A stretch of DNA of 64,000 bases from Helichrysum umbraculigerum (taxonomy: Eukaryota > Streptophyta > Magnoliopsida > Asterales > Asteraceae). The position numbers were made by a program, and so were the translations under genes. Location of the stretch: assembly GCA_949592205.1 (NCBI GenBank), contig CATIUR010000001.1:74559059-74623058 (forward strand), read 5' to 3'. Shown here one piece after another: positions 12,588 through 23,824 of the stretch (positions within the stretch are counted from its first letter, which is position 1; each line of letters begins with the position of its first letter). The notes below the pieces were generated by a model. It ran no database searches and was not told where the DNA came from. It saw only the letters and a program-made list of their open reading frames with translations.

Positions 12588-15263
12588 CTATGGCCGCATT
12601 CCCAAAATATCGTCAACAGACAACTCCTCCTCACCACCTATTCTTTCTATGAACGGGACGGAGACCGACTTCAGCGCTTCACCAGCCCGCTGCGCGCGTG
12701 CAAAGCAGTCCGGGTTTACCTTGGATGCAATGGCATCGGGAAGTGGAGCTGGGAGTTCAGGAACGTGCTCCGCAATGAGGTTAATCGTTTGCAGTACCTC
12801 CACTTCCTGGACGGCAGCCACGAACTCCTTGAACGGAGCCGTCACATCGTCCGATGCCAAGGCCAGCTTCACCAGGCCAGGAATGCCCTTCCGGAGTCGC
12901 TCCAGGTCACCGGCCAGCTCCGTCTTCTGGATCTCCAAGTCATTATAATCTTTGATATGGAGATCGCAGGCGGCCTCCAACTCCGTCACATCCTTCTTGG
13001 CGGCGGTTAGGTCCGCAGACAGGTCCTCAAACCTGCACGCAAGCTTAAGCAATAAGCATCAAATATATTACGAAGTAATGAGTAAATTGTTATCTTACCT
13101 GCTCTGGAGCTGCCTGTCTTTCTCAACTAGCGCAGCCCTCTCCAGCTCGGCGTCCCGCACCCGGTCCTGCAGCGGTGCGAGCGCTGCTTCTGCCTCTATC
13201 CGCAGAGCCCTCTCCCTCTGAACTTCGGCCTCAGCTTTCATCCTCGCTTCATTGGCCGGTCCCACGACCCCTTCCAGCTCTTGCACTCGGGCCTTCAAAA
13301 CGCCGATCTCCTCCTCCTAGCGTTGGAGCACGGCAGCGTTCATCTTCCACTGCTCCGCCATCTTCTCGGAGCGCGCCTGCTCGTCACATTGCAGCGCATA
13401 GTCCCAGAAAGACATGAGCAGGCGCGCTTTCTTGGCGTCCGCAGGAGGCAATCGGGCAAGCTTGTCGGAGACGGCTGGCGGAATGGCATGACGGGCAAAC
13501 TCTCGAAGTGAATGCCCATCCACGGCCAGATTGTCAACCTTTAAATCCCAGGCCGGGATGAAGACGTCAGCTCCGGAGTCTGCGGGCCCAAAAGCGGGAA
13601 CCTTCAAGAAGCGCTCCGGGACGAACTGCTCCGGAAGCATGGACCTGAGAATAGCTATTCTATCAGACCTGGTTAAAAAACCAAGTTAAAAACTACACAC
13701 ACCAATGTAAAGGCACAGTGAGGTCCAACAAATACCTCAAGCTGTCCGGGCGCGGAGGCGTAGCTGCCTTCGGTGGGCTCTGTAGTCCAGGCTCGACCGG
13801 CGACTCCGGCGTCGGGGTGTACAACACCGTCACCGGCTCCTCAGGGCGCGAGCCAGTCCCATCACCGGAGAGCACCGTGCCGGAAGAGGTCGCAGCATTA
13901 CCTGAGGACCGACTGCGCTGAACCAGCTTATCGCCCTCACCCTCCTCCTCCTCCTCGTCCTGAAGCACCAGCACGCTGCGGACCTGCTCCGCAGTAGCGA
14001 GGAACGGATCTGTCTCCGCTGTACAGACAATAAACAGTTAGCACAAAAACACTACTTGCCAGCATAGAATAGGGCAGCATTACGGACCATCCTCGGGTAT
14101 AATGTAGCCCCCACCTATGCTCGGCGCGGACTGGAAGTTCGCGAGGTTGGCCTCGGCAACCTCTTCCGCCGTCTTCTTCTTCTTCTTCTTGGGAGGGACC
14201 CCGGATGCCCTCTTACCAGTCTCCGGACCCTTGCGTTTGGCAAGTGTCTGAACACCGGAAGCCTCGACATCGGCGTAGGCCGTCAGCGGAACGGCGGTGG
14301 TGATCACGGGCTGGGCTTCAGCCACCGTAACCGTCGCCCCGGTCACCTTACCACTGTAGGGAATGTCCTCCACCGACCTCCGGACATATTTCAGTCCGGA
14401 CAAGCTGGGCGCCTTCAAGATCGAGTTCAGATCCATATCTGTACCAACAGAATACAAACAATCAGTAAGCAGGGGATACGTACAAAAGTATTAAAATAAG
14501 AAAACAACCCCCACCCCATACCATGGCCACCCTGCTTGACTACGGGTATCTGACCGACATGCGGCCAAAACGAACTGATGCAACCCATAACAAGCACGAA
14601 CGAGTGATACTCGCGCATCTCTAGGTTCGCATCCCGGCACGCCGCCAGCAGGTCACTCTCCTCCCCTTCTAACTTTGGCGTGAGGCTGACGTTCTTTGGG
14701 CGCTCATACTGCCACACCAACGTCTCCACGGCGTTATCAGGGATGACAGTCTGATCGATGAAGAAGAAGGTGTCGCGCCAGTCGTGCAAGGATGACTCGG
14801 CATAACCTACGAAGTTGTTTTTCTTCGCAAATGTATACCATCCCGTGCCGGCGCTCGGGGTCAGCTTGAAGCAGGCCTGAAAAACCCTAACCGACGGCCT
14901 CAGGTTCAGTGACCTAAACCACATCTCAAATATGGTCACTTTCTGTGCCCCGAAGGGGTGAAGCTGGCTGAACCCCACTTTGTAGTGCTTACACACGTCT
15001 AGGAAGAACGGGGTCGGCGGCATACGGAGATTACCCTTCTCCATAGTCTTCCAATAGACGGCCACCTTGCCCATCGGTGGCGCGTCGGCGCGTTGCTCGG
15101 GGGTAGGTGCTATAGGGTTGAACCTTTCAAGGCATTTAAAGCGCCTCAAAATATCCGGAATATCCTCCGGCTTCACCGAGCTAACCTCGTAGGCCACGTT
15201 TGGACCTTTGCCGGGTCCAGCCACGACCGCACGAGCCGCTGCTACGTTCACAGGAGCAGCCAT
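12588..15263 (-). CDS. antisense spliced gene of the Tat element: 'putative gypsy type transposon' domain plus coiled coil
   Basis: Five exons with consensus GT-AG borders join in one frame: 15263-14522, 14438-14088, 14018-13736, 13644-13099 and 13032-12588. The total is 2367 nt, or 789 codons. Exon 1, starting MAAPVN, contains the domain usually labelled 'putative gypsy type transposon' (Transposase_28-like), with FSQLHPFGAQKV and a W-rich DWRDTFFFID block. Exon 2 has a KKKKKK nuclear-signal-like run, exon 3 an acidic Glu run and Pro-rich tail, and exons 4-5 long charged coiled-coil helices. One in-frame TAG (13319-13317) interrupts exon 4 and would cut the protein before the coiled coil. 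Function is unknown; additional antisense ORFs are known in Tat-lineage elements. A TATA box sits 186 nt upstream of the ATG. Confidence 0.82.
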
Positions 15264-15448
15264 GGTATGTATATATGAGGGAAAGAAGGAAAAGTTCGAA
15301 GATACGAGTAACGGACCTGGGTTTGATTGAGAGCAATCGGAATCTGGGTTGATAAAGCCGGAATAGTTGACGGAACGTTTGAATTTTGCCGGAATGCTCT
15401 CGAGATTTTTCACTGGCGTAAAAAAATGAAGTAAAAACGAGGCTTTGC

Positions 15449-15456
15449 TATTTATA
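15449..15456 (-). promoter_or_regulatory. TATA box of the antisense gene
   Basis: On the - strand this reads TATAAATA, the same core as in the LTR. It lies 186 nt upstream of the ATG at 15263. A separate promoter inside the element is the simplest explanation for an antisense gene. Confidence 0.55.
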
Positions 15457-15794
15457 GGCAAAAGTTCATGGGCCGAGCCTTGTGGGCTTTGATCTCCACC
15501 CTACACGTGTCGGCAGATCTCACAAATGAGAAGTTACCGTTTGCTCGCCACGTCTCGCACGGCCACGTGTCAACAGATCTCACGATCTGGCAAACGAACC
15601 GACGTATAGCCAGCTGTATGCTAACGCAGCGTCTGTAAGCCGTCCCATCGTGTTCCAGTTATGACATCTGAAAAGACATGCATTTATTGCGCGCCGCCTA
15701 GACTGCAGGGCCGACATCATTACACCACGTCATGTATTCTGAGTCCGCTATCATACCCCTGCACGGAATATAACAACGGACTGGGAGGACTTAA

Positions 15795-16546
15795 TGATGT
15801 ACACCATCAGGACCTGGACTCGGATGGTATCCGACGACAGCTCGACTAAGCTTTCGGTACAGACGGCAGACTACACTAGCTATCACGACCCCGGACCTGT
15901 ACCGAACACAGACCCGGATAACTCCCGAGCCCAACTCTTTTAGCTCTCACCTCGGACATTAATACCCGGGACAGGATGCGGACTCGGCTACGTTCCGTGC
16001 CGAACCACAGCACTGGCCGCTCCATCAACGTAACAGATGAACGGCTGCAAGATGACAAGGCAAGCCCGACATTCTCTGACAGAAGTACAATCTGCAACCG
16101 TTATATTCAGGTACGACTAGCATGGTCTGGCCATTAACCTGGTCGGGGCATTTGATTGGTCCACGTCAGCCGGCACACAGTAAATGTCATCTTCGCCCAC
16201 GACCGAGTTTCCACGTCAGCGATCCACGTAGGAAGTGTCGTGCTCCCCCACGACCGAACTTCCACGTCAACGATCCACGCAGGAAATGTCGTGCTCCCCC
16301 ACGACCAAACCCTCCACATCAGCTTAGGGTTTGAGTATAAATACCAGTGTTATGCTTTCATTTCAGGCCAACACCTCATAAATCCACAGAGTCTTTCCTC
16401 ACGAATTACTCTCCAAGAATTAAGCTTTCACCACCCTCGATTGACTTGGTCTCGACTCTGGGTTTGCACGTTAATCGGAGTGTGACAAGCTTGATTCCTC
16501 ATACATCATCATCATCGTTGTACTCAAGTGTTTTTACGCTTGAACA
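15795..16546 (+). repeat. 3' LTR of the Tat element
   Basis: This is nearly identical to the 5' LTR. The differences seen are CCTGTACC against CCTATACC near 15897 and CCACAGC against CCGCAGC near 16007. Its TATA box at 16336-16343 could start read-through transcription into the PHO2 pseudogene. Confidence 0.92.
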
Positions 16547-17037
16547 TTCTGTAATCACGTTTGACTGTAGAAATGTTAAAATTTTTGGACAATAGGTGTT
16601 ATGAGTCAACCAAAACAGCCCAATTTTTTTACCAAAGACTCACCTATTTTAACCCGTTACCCAACCCACCAACCAACCAATTTTGACACCTCTACAATTT
16701 CCGAGAAATTCAGAAAATGACTGGAGAAAAACAGACAAAGCTTTTTACCAGGAAGATCCTTAGCAAAAATGTTCAGTTCTTGCTGAACTTTCTTTAGCCA
16801 GCATTTCTTGACCTACATGTCATATAAAGATGGCTCATATTGCCGAATATACAATCGTAAATAATACCATTTGAAGATAATATACGTTTTCGTTTACAAG
16901 TTGAGCTCTTTAACCTGACTTGATAAGGAGCGCTTTCCAGGACTGTCAACAAAGTGGTGGTTCGAGCAGTCATTGACCAAGTCAAATTGCTTAATTTCAT
17001 TCAGATTCTTGCTACCTAATACACCCTTTGATTCTTT

Positions 17038-20000
17038 TGTTGGTATATGAACTATCTATGAACGATCGAATAACAATAATAATCAAACTAATCTTTTTAT
17101 TGATACACAACCGTTAATTTTACAGACTTGATTTTTGGTATTTATAACCCTCCAATCGACACATACTAAACATCTCACCGTTTCACTAAATGGTATAAGT
17201 ACCATCGTTCCTTATGTTTTTCTAACAGACACACCCTTTCACTAAACAGACACAACCTTTCACTTTTACTGCTATAACCGAATTTAACTACCATTCGGTT
17301 ATTAACTATTGATTGATCACATAGGACCCTTAACTTATACAAACATACTAAATACTTTACATGGATTAATAAGTTAGTATTCAACACTCCCCCCTAATTT
17401 ATTAATCCATTCCTTCAATATCTTCACGCTCCATCATCTTTATCTTGTGCAGGTTGTAGTAAGTCTTACTTTCTGAACTTTGGCTTGTTTCCACTTCCTT
17501 TGTCTTTGTCTTTAACACGAACTGTACGTGTCCTGAGCTTCCTCTTTGATTTGACTTCTTTCTTTCTTGTCTTCAATCTCATCTCGATCATCTTTGTCAG
17601 TATCTTCCTTTATTCGTATCATGTCATAATCTTGAATCTCCAATAATTTGTTTCTTCTAGTACTTGTATCATGATCTTCTGGTTCAACTTTCTTGTTGCT
17701 CGATTTTATGTCTTTCTCAATTTGGCTCTCCTTTGGAAATCTTGATGGTATTTCACCATGCTTCTTGCATTTGCCCTTGTCAATGCTTGGTTCATCTTTT
17801 AGATGTTTCTCATCTAAAATAACTTCATAATTCTCTTTCTCAAACTGTTCTTCTTTTGACTTTAACTCTTTCATCTCTTTGCTTGTGCAATCTCTCAAAT
17901 TCTTCAGGTTCTCTAACATTCTCTGCATTTGTTTCTCAAATGCTATTTCTCATTTTCTTCTCAAACTCTTGTTTCTCCATTCCTATGTCTTGAAGTATTT
18001 CTAACTTCCAAAACTCTAGTTTGCTCCTCAAATCAGTTTCTATTTTTGACCTCATGTCTTCCAATTTTTCTTTTGGAATTTCATCCTTGACAATTCCATT
18101 CCTCCCTGGTTCTTCTTCAAAGTATGCCATCTCGTTTTTATCCTTTCTCGTAACCATCAATAACGTTGGTTCGTTATCTTCGAACACAAGGTTTGATATT
18201 TGTTTTCTACGGTCTGGTTTTGGACAATCTGTAGCATAGTGTCCAAACTCATGACAATTATAACATTCTATTTCTCTAAGATCCTTTTTATGATAGTTTT
18301 GATCTCCAAGGTTTATCCTTCCTCTATCATAACTATCTTCATTCTTACTATCTCTAGTGAATCTTCCTCGGCCTCTTCCTTGTGTTTGATTACCACCTCC
18401 TCGTCTACCATTTCCATAGTTGCGTTCATAATTTCTGTCATTCCCTTGACGTGTGAACAACAACTTCTCACTTGGTTCTTCCTGAATTCCTTTTCTAAAC
18501 TTAATCCTTTCTTCATAAGTCTTAAGTCTCCTGGTAATCTCCTCCAACTTTACAGTCTTAAAATCAACAATCATTTCAATGGTTGCTACTACTGATACGA
18601 ATTTATTTGGTACTGCATTAAGTATTTTTCGTACTTTCGTTTGCTCGTCAAACATTAATCCCCATGTAGCACCCTTTGTAATAATGCTCATCAACTTTCC
18701 GGCAAATGAATCTATTGATTCATCATCTTTTCTTTCAAATTCCGATTTAAGTTGTTGCGAGTGTGCCTGTTGTACATCTTCCGTCCCAATAAATCTGGAC
18801 TTTAGAGAGTCCCAAATTTCTTTTGCTATTTCACATCTCGCAACTTGCATTTGCAAATCTTCTGGTAACCCTTGAAATAGGTATGCTTACGCAGAACTAT
18901 CCTTTTTTCCATCAATCTCCTTTGATGTACTTGTTCCTTCTAATAAATCCCATACTCCATTTGCCACTAGTATCTTCTTCATTCTTAATGCCCATAATGT
19001 ATAGTTCGTATTGTTTAGAACTGGGCATTGATATGATGAGAACGGTGTGGCGAGTTCTCTATAAACAATTTTTTCGCTTTTATCTCCCGTCATATTCTTT
19101 TGATATGGTTTTCTTCTAAAACCAATATAAATCTAACAACTTAACTTTTCTGTCTAACCACATTAATTCTCAAACAATTCTAACGTTTTCCTAACGCGAA
19201 TTGTAACGGGCAAATTTTAAATTTAATCTATTCTTGAAAATAAATTAAAATTTATTTACTATATATATATATATATATAACTTGATATATATATTTAAAA
19301 ATGGAACCTGCTTACTGGCCCAATTGTTGGCCCTCTTTAATTTGGTTTCTGTGTCGTTTCACTCTGTAACTGCTAAATTGTTGTGCGTGTTCCTCTGTGA
19401 CTGAACCGGCCTCTCTTCTTCTTCACGTCTGCCGTGTCTGGGTTTTTTTTTTGGTTAACGGCGGCGGCGGCTTTGCATAACCGGTATGTCTACTTTTCCC
19501 TTTCTTTATACTTTATGTGATTTGATCTTTACTTAATCAAAACGTTTATCTCTCTCTCTGTTTGATTTTCCTGAATCAAACTTAGGGTTTCTCTAACCCG
19601 TTTTTGAAGAACAATCTTATTCTGATTGGTTCTTCTCGTAATCGATTTTTCTTTAATCGGTTTGTTCTCATTGACCTAATCCCGATCAATATCTTCTTTC
19701 TCTCCTCCCTGGATCTTTGCTCTGATAACACTGTTGGTATATGAACTATCTATGAAAGATCGAATAACAATAATAACCAAACTAATCTTTTTATTGATAC
19801 ACAACCGTTAGTTTTACAGACTTGATTTTTGGTATTTATAACCCTCCAATCGACACATACTAAACATCACACCGTTTCATTAAATGGTATAACTACCATC
19901 GTTCCTTATGTTTTTCTAACAGACACACCCTTTCACTAAACAGACACAACCTTTCACTTTTACTGCTATAACCGAATTTAACTACCATTCGGTTATTAAC

Positions 20001-20081
20001 TATTGATTGATCACACTAGGACCCTTAACTTATACAAACATACTAAATACTTTACATGGATTAATAAGTTAGTATTCAACA
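17038..20081 (-). mobile_element. gag-only Ty1/Copia element, minus orientation
   Basis: LTRs lie at 17038-17386 and 19732-20081, about 350 bp each and roughly 97-98% alike by eye. Target duplication TCTTT occurs at 17033-17037 and 20082-20086. Read on the - strand, the primer-binding-like GTGTTATCAGAGC abuts the 19732 LTR, and a GGGGGG purine tract precedes the 17386 LTR. Only gag is encoded; no protease, integrase or RT was found, so the element is non-autonomous. It sits in exon 3 of the PHO2 pseudogene. An (AT)n stretch lies near 19261-19279, and 19094-19731 is leader sequence without a gene. Confidence 0.9.
17512..19093 (-). pseudogene. Copia gag with zinc knuckle and charged C-terminal tail
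   Basis: The frame starts at 19093 (MTGDKSEK) and runs through a UBN2-like gag region to a CCHC zinc knuckle, CYNCHEFGHYATDC, near 18240. A charged, probably coiled-coil tail follows, down to 17512. It is broken by TAA near 18890 and by a frameshift near 17935, after which the Lys/Glu-rich tail continues. In this family gag binds element RNA and forms the particle. The missing pol functions would have to come from another Copia element. Confidence 0.82.
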
Positions 20082-20310
20082 TCTTTAATTTGCTTGAGAT
20101 TTTCTTCTGAAGATGTCTCCACAACAACCACCTGATTATCTTCTTCGCTGTCAAAACCAGATATTGATCCATTCTGGGAGACATGATGTGAATCACTGGA
20201 CAGTAATGTCTAAGGCAGAACCCGAATAGATGTGTGGTCACAGTGGATAAGAAGTTGATAGTAGCTCGTGGGACGTTGAAAACTGTCGAATCATATAACG
20301 TCTCTAAGCC

Positions 20311-20438
20311 ACCATCATCATCATCATCGTCATCATCATCATCATCGTCATCATCATCATCGTCATTATCGTCATCGTCATCATCGTCATCGTCATCATC
20401 GTTGTCGCCACCACTACCACCACCACCACCATCATCTA
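20311..20438. repeat. (TCA/TCG/CCA)n microsatellite in PHO2 pseudogene exon 3
   Basis: On the - strand the array reads as Gly-rich and then Asp-rich codons. The intact copy has only about six Asp codons at the same place (53780-53800). The expansion therefore arose in the dead copy. Confidence 0.9.
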
Positions 20439-20610
20439 GCAAACTCTAATCGTATAAATTAAAAGTTAAGTCATCGTTGTTACAGTAACACTGATATATG
20501 TTATTTAAACGACTTTCAGTTGAAGTTGCCTTTTCTCTCGAGACTGATGAATGGTTATCGTGCTCGGATTTCCCTTGGTTTGATTCGATATTTTCATAGT
20601 GTGGCGAAAG

Positions 20611-20714
20611 CGCGGTTAATACACCTTCAGACTTTTCCACACACAAAATCTCGTGAGGCGCAATCTGTAAGTGCGGTTAATACACCTTCAGACTTTTCCA
20701 CACACAAAATCTCG
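20611..20714. repeat. short tandem duplication at the end of copy A
   Basis: Roughly 42 bp, from CGGTTAATACACC to AAAATCTCG, occur twice, at about 20613-20654 and 20673-20714. Similarity to copy B ends between the two, at about 20668, so the short duplication sits on the breakpoint of the large one. Confidence 0.8.
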
Positions 20715-21245
20715 GAGTAATACATTTGTGATGTTTTTTGTTAGAGGGAAATTACCTAACGTTATTATTAATATTTGAAAACCTACTTGAAATTACTAAC
20801 ATACCCCTACATGTATTAAAATCTCATTAATAATATCATTATTAAACTTTAAAGTAATAAACACATGACATTAAATTCTAATTAATTAAAGTTTTTATAT
20901 CTATACATTTCAATGTTTTTTTTAAGATAAAATTTACTAATTTACCCCTAACATTATTATTATTTTGTGAAAAACATACTTGAAATTACTAACATACCCC
21001 TACATATATAATAAAAGTCTTATTTATATTATCATTATTATTAAACTTTTAAGTAATAAAAATGTGACATAATTTTTTAACCGTAAGGAGTTACAAGACG
21101 TGCCAATTATGGTCGGAAAGCTTGGAATGCGACGATACAATAGACCATATTTACAAGTTCAATACATAAAATAGAAGTTTTCAAAGTTCGACTCATACAA
21201 TAGTAAAAAGTGTAAAGTTTAATACATAACGAAACAATAAACCCA
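20715..21245. repeat. AT-rich filler at the tandem-duplication junction
   Basis: This stretch lies between the end of copy A homology and the start of copy B homology. It contains two related units of about 140-190 bp, near 20740-20870 and 20930-21075. Both hold GAAATTACTAACATACCCC followed by a TTATTAAACTTT block. No gene was recognised. Confidence 0.6.
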
Positions 21246-21500
21246 AGTATATATGTGCAATGTTTATAGGAACAAACGGAAATGATGGTTCGGTAACTGG
21301 TGGGGAGTATGATTTTAGTAAAGAAACAACTTCTCTTACACAAAAGTTATTGTCATCCCCAACGTAAGTGACCCTTGTGAGGCATGGCTTAAGCTCTTGG
21401 AACGATAAAAGCAAAGTTCAGATTCGACATTATTTATCCTGACTTTTACTTTTTTAAACCTTTAGACATGGCGAATGGGCGGGTTAGACGTGCTGGATAA

Positions 21501-22180
21501 GAGCACAGGGAGCGCTCAACACTGTTTCAGTGTTCAGGTCAGTATTCTTGGGAACACTGAACCAGAACACTGAAACAGAAAAGTGGGGTAGTGGTTAACA
21601 TTGAGTTTCAGTTTTCTCATCAGTGTTCTCGTAATTATTTTATTATTATTATTTTTATGTTTAAACAAATTTAAAACAATAAAATAATACAAAACAAAAA
21701 TAAATAACATTGAATTAAAAAGTACTTTCATACAATAATTAAAATTCCTACAAATACATAATTAAAAGACAATAAATTTAAAAGACAATAATTCCTAAAA
21801 ATACATAATTATAGAAGAGAAAGAGAAAGGAAAAAGAAAAAAAAAAGTGAATTTAGTAAGAGATGAATGGTGTGAAAAAAATGTATAGAATGGAGTAGTA
21901 TTTATAGAAGAGAAAGAGAAAGGAAAAAGGAAAAAAAAAGTTTTTAAAAAAAAAAAAAAATAGCCGTTCAAACGGTTAGAAAGTTTGAATTTTTTGTTTT
22001 TTTTTTTTTTTGAAAAAGAACCGTTGGAATTCAAAAAAAAAAAGGCTTTGAAAACCGGCGTTTTGTTTCAAACATTGGGCGAGAACGTCGGTCGAAAACG
22101 CCGGTGGGGAGCGGCGAACGCCGGCCTTCGGCGTTCTCGTGGCGAAAACGGCGCAAAAAAGAAGGGCGCTCCGTGTGCTC
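21501..22180. mobile_element. PIF/Harbinger-like MITE, 680 bp
   Basis: The ends are inverted repeats, GAGCACAGGGAGCGC at the left and the complement of GAGCACACGGAGCGC at the right. A TAA target duplication occurs at 21498-21500 and 22181-22183. Copy A has the empty site GGATAACGTG near 597. It contains A- and T-rich stretches and no transposase. Confidence 0.85.
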
Positions 22181-22183
22181 TAA

Positions 22184-23824
22184 CGTGCCAATAAGGGCTC
22201 AGGTCAGAATTGGTAATTTGTACTGGCTAGGTTGACTTGCAATTTTTTTTTTCCTTTTTTCCTTATAAATAATAAATATTTTATCCGTTGTATATGTTCA
22301 TTAAAACTATATTCGTATGATAATATAGTTTTTGAGTAAACCAATTTAGGAGGTTGTAGGCAGGCATTACAGGCTCACATTGGGCAAAATTTCGACTCAT
22401 TCGGCCATTGGATCCGTTTCCTCATTAGCTTATTTTTAGATTTACCAATATAACCCGTTATAGAAAGAAAAAACACCTAAGTCGACCCTTACATAAGTAG
22501 ATGGGTTGATGTTACCTCTTCTAGAAAGCATTTATATGTAGTGAGGCATGACTTAAGCTCATAATATCGAATATCGCATACTTCACTCTTTGATGGATAC
22601 AATATCATATTCTAGTAAACCACTAAATTAAAAACATTACATGCATTGGTGTATGTATATAAGGTATGACCAAGATATATATAGTGTTTGAAGAAGAGGG
22701 GTACAGTGCTACGTGTTGCATAAAACTAGGCCTCATTATATTCTTAGAGGTACAGTAGATTTATGTGAGATAAGAATGAGTACCTTTTAGTTGAAGGTAG
22801 GTGTATAATGGCTAAACCAAATGCATAACCCATTCCAATATTACTTTAATTTTTCTCGAATAACCACAATGGATAGAAGTAGTTTTAGGATAAATCAGTA
22901 CGTAAAAACAGAAAATATTGAGAAAATTGCCCAAACCGTCTCTGTGTTTGTTCAAAAATCACAATCCGTCCATTATTTTACGAAATGTCATCAATAATTC
23001 CTGTATATGTCATTTTCGCTCACAAGTTGTCCCACTTAACAAATTTCGTTAAAATCTCTGTTAAGTACTAATGAAATGACTATAATACCCTTCTTGTTCT
23101 TCTTCCTCAAAAACACACCACCTATATTTATCTTATCCTTCAATTATTCCAACACAAGTAGTCAGTAGTCAGTACCCTATTAATTCAGCTCAATATTATT
23201 TTCGCTAACGCAAAACATTGTCGATTCTAAGCATATGGCCAGTTTAAATCCTTCAATTTGGGTTGAAGCAATATTAAATTCAAACACTATAATAGAAACT
23301 AAAATATTCGACGTCATGTATTAAGCATTGAGAAAATTACTGTAGAAGACTATTCAAACATGTCTTTTCGTTAAATGAACCATATCAGAACATTTTTTCG
23401 ATTCTAGACCACAAAATCGCCGAATGTAAAAATTCATTCGGCGATTCGGCGATTTTTGGTGGTAACCAAACAACTCGTGACACGTGGCACCTACTTATCG
23501 CCGAAAAATTATAGAATCGCCGGTCCCATCCTTCCTCGCCAACCCGCCAAAACGTACTTAAAAAATCGCCGAATTGCCAAAACCTTCGGAGATCGGCGAT
23601 TTTTTTTTAAAACTCAATTTCCGTGCTAAAGTCCCTTCTTCCCCATTTTGCTACAGCTTTTGTTCTTCTTGATCTTGTGGCCATCTTCTTTATGCATCCC
23701 TCTATTCCAACAGCTTTTTATGCAAACTTAATGGCAAGATCATAAATTCCAGTGACCGAAAACTTGCTATTTCAGTTTCTTTTGGTTTGCAATTCCTTCT
23801 CAATAGAGAAACCTACTTGAGAGT
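22184..23824. other. residual phosphatase intron, then unidentified repeat with left foldback arm
   Basis: Positions 22184-22917 align with the phosphatase intron in copy A (about 600-1310), where similarity stops abruptly. Positions 22918-23351 are unidentified repeat-like sequence containing phrases such as GAGAAAATTGCCC. Positions 23352-23645 are the left arm of an inverted repeat whose partner is at 44334-44634. No gene is supported. Confidence 0.55.
23352..23645 (+). repeat. left arm of a foldback-like inverted repeat
   Basis: About 295 bp match the complement of 44334-44634 at roughly 85% by eye, including the long block from ATCGCCGGTCCCATCC to CGCCAAAACGTAC. The arm also holds smaller palindromes built from AATCGCCGAAT. 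Removing element E1 leaves two arms about 360 bp apart. Confidence 0.8.

Larger units (their letters stand above)
5883..16546 (+). mobile_element. Ty3/Gypsy LTR retrotransposon, Tat lineage
   Basis: Two 752-bp LTRs (5883-6634, 15795-16546) differ at only about two positions that I could find. Right of the 5' LTR is a primer-binding-like TTGGCGCC; before the 3' LTR is a purine tract (CTGGGAGGAC). At least TTCTG, and up to TTCTGTAA, is duplicated at the flanks (5875-5882, 16547-16554). The insertion interrupts intron 4 of the PHO2 pseudogene. Gag-pol with two RNase H domains lies on the + strand and a spliced gene on the - strand, an arrangement that fits Tat-lineage elements. Confidence 0.93.
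4401..20664 (-). pseudogene. PHO2/UBC24-like E2 conjugase pseudogene, copy A
   Basis: This is the degenerate duplicate of the gene at 51551-56327. Remnants, in gene order, are exon 2 (20664-20530), exon 3 (about 20450-20087 plus about 17032-16900), exon 4 (about 16862-16756), exon 5 (about 5643-5505), exon 6 (about 5405-5110) and exon 7 (about 4650-4401). Exon 1 is absent because the duplication ended in intron 1. Lesions include a GC donor in place of GT after exon 2, a lost AG acceptor and an in-frame TAG in exon 4, a frameshift and short deletion in exon 6 next to the catalytic region, and a greatly expanded Asp repeat in exon 3. A Gypsy and a Copia element split it. The catalytic Cys codon survives, but no functional protein is expected. 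Confidence 0.9.

Noticed and set aside
20011..20442. Asp-rich open frame as a gene
   Set aside because: It is PHO2 pseudogene exon 3 with an expanded microsatellite running into a Copia LTR.
22918..23351. 5' part of element E3
   Set aside because: No similarity to the E3 LTR start or to gag was visible, so the link is not supported.
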